Source of the DNA: UBA6115 sp964346355
Lineage (GTDB): Bacteria; Bacillota; Clostridia; Christensenellales; Aristaeellaceae
DNA: 14,184 nucleotides
NCBI GenBank assembly: GCA_964346355.1
Contig: CAYFUH010000037.1
Span: 1 to 14,184, forward strand
Direction of reading: 5' to 3'
Of this stretch, positions 14,143 to 14,184 are shown one piece after another; position 1 is the stretch's first letter; every line of letters begins with the position of its first letter. A program made the position numbers and the translations under genes. The notes under the pieces were generated by a model. It searched no databases, was not told the origin of the DNA, and saw only the letters and a program-made list of their open reading frames with translations.

Positions 14143-14184
14143 TTACGGAACCCTGTTGATGATGAACACTGCCTTTTTCCCTTC
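14143..14184 (-). CDS. Possible 3' end of a minus-strand gene (13 codons visible)
   Basis: Read on the minus strand from the window edge, the sequence is EGKKAVFIINRVP followed by TAA (14143-14145). It is open to the edge, and it lies just beyond a symmetric terminator, where the end of a convergent gene would be expected. Thirteen codons prove nothing by themselves; the product is unknown, and this may be plain intergenic DNA. Confidence 0.25.
   Translation of the reverse strand, partial: EGKKAVFIINRVP

Noticed and set aside
1..14184. tRNA, rRNA, CRISPR array, insertion sequence or T-box
   Set aside because: I looked for tandem spaced repeats, terminal inverted repeats with a transposase, tRNA cloverleaf arms and T-box core motifs, and found none that I could support.

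Overview
The window is a chromosomal segment of about 14.2 kb. Every confidently called gene lies on the + strand. It looks like an anaerobic, fairly high-GC Clostridia-type Firmicute, probably from an animal gut, and the 100-N gap suggests a draft or metagenome-assembled scaffold. The reasons are strong AGGAGG ribosome binding sites, sigmaA promoters of the TTGACA/TGnTATAAT type with 17-bp spacers, compact hairpin-plus-T terminators, a UBA-like/DUF4342 membrane protein, and an OmpR-type two-component system whose kinase resembles clostridial family members. The lineage is an inference from gene content and style; I see no rRNA or other marker that fixes it.

Layout. Positions 1-522 hold the C-terminal end of a surface-type protein (Pro/Thr linker plus two SH3-like domains), closed by a terminator. 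A promoter at 605-633 then drives a small TatA-like gene (661-915), which has its own terminator. A UBA-like/DUF4342 membrane protein (1050-1565) follows, also with its own terminator. An OmpR-family response regulator and its histidine kinase overlap by 4 nt (1665-3649). A GH2 glycoside hydrolase (3682-5029) follows 32 nt later and is interrupted by the assembly gap at 3805-3904.

A sigmaA promoter at 5065-5093, with a short structured leader, starts the main operon: three tandem M42 metallo-aminopeptidase paralogues (5187-8244), then a compact alanyl-tRNA synthetase (8268-10292), ending at a terminator at 10315-10346. A cytosolic CE7-type carbohydrate esterase (10363-11322) sits just after that terminator. 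A second strong promoter (11332-11360) starts a TldD/TldE pair (11402-14083), closed by an apparently bidirectional terminator. The last 42 nt may be the 3' end of a convergent minus-strand gene.

How the genes fit together. The three M42 enzymes and TldD/TldE both act on peptides: M42 proteins usually trim N-terminal residues from oligopeptides in large cytosolic assemblies, and TldD/E digest or mature unfolded peptides. The GH2 enzyme and the CE7 esterase are cytosolic-type glycan enzymes. The region therefore reads as nutrient salvage plus housekeeping. I did not find a defence system, mobile element, CRISPR array or RNA gene. The most unusual item is the alanyl-tRNA synthetase: it lacks the canonical beta-barrel and C-terminal C-Ala parts, carries a helical insertion of about 80 residues and a Cys-rich knuckle, and lies directly downstream of the peptidases.
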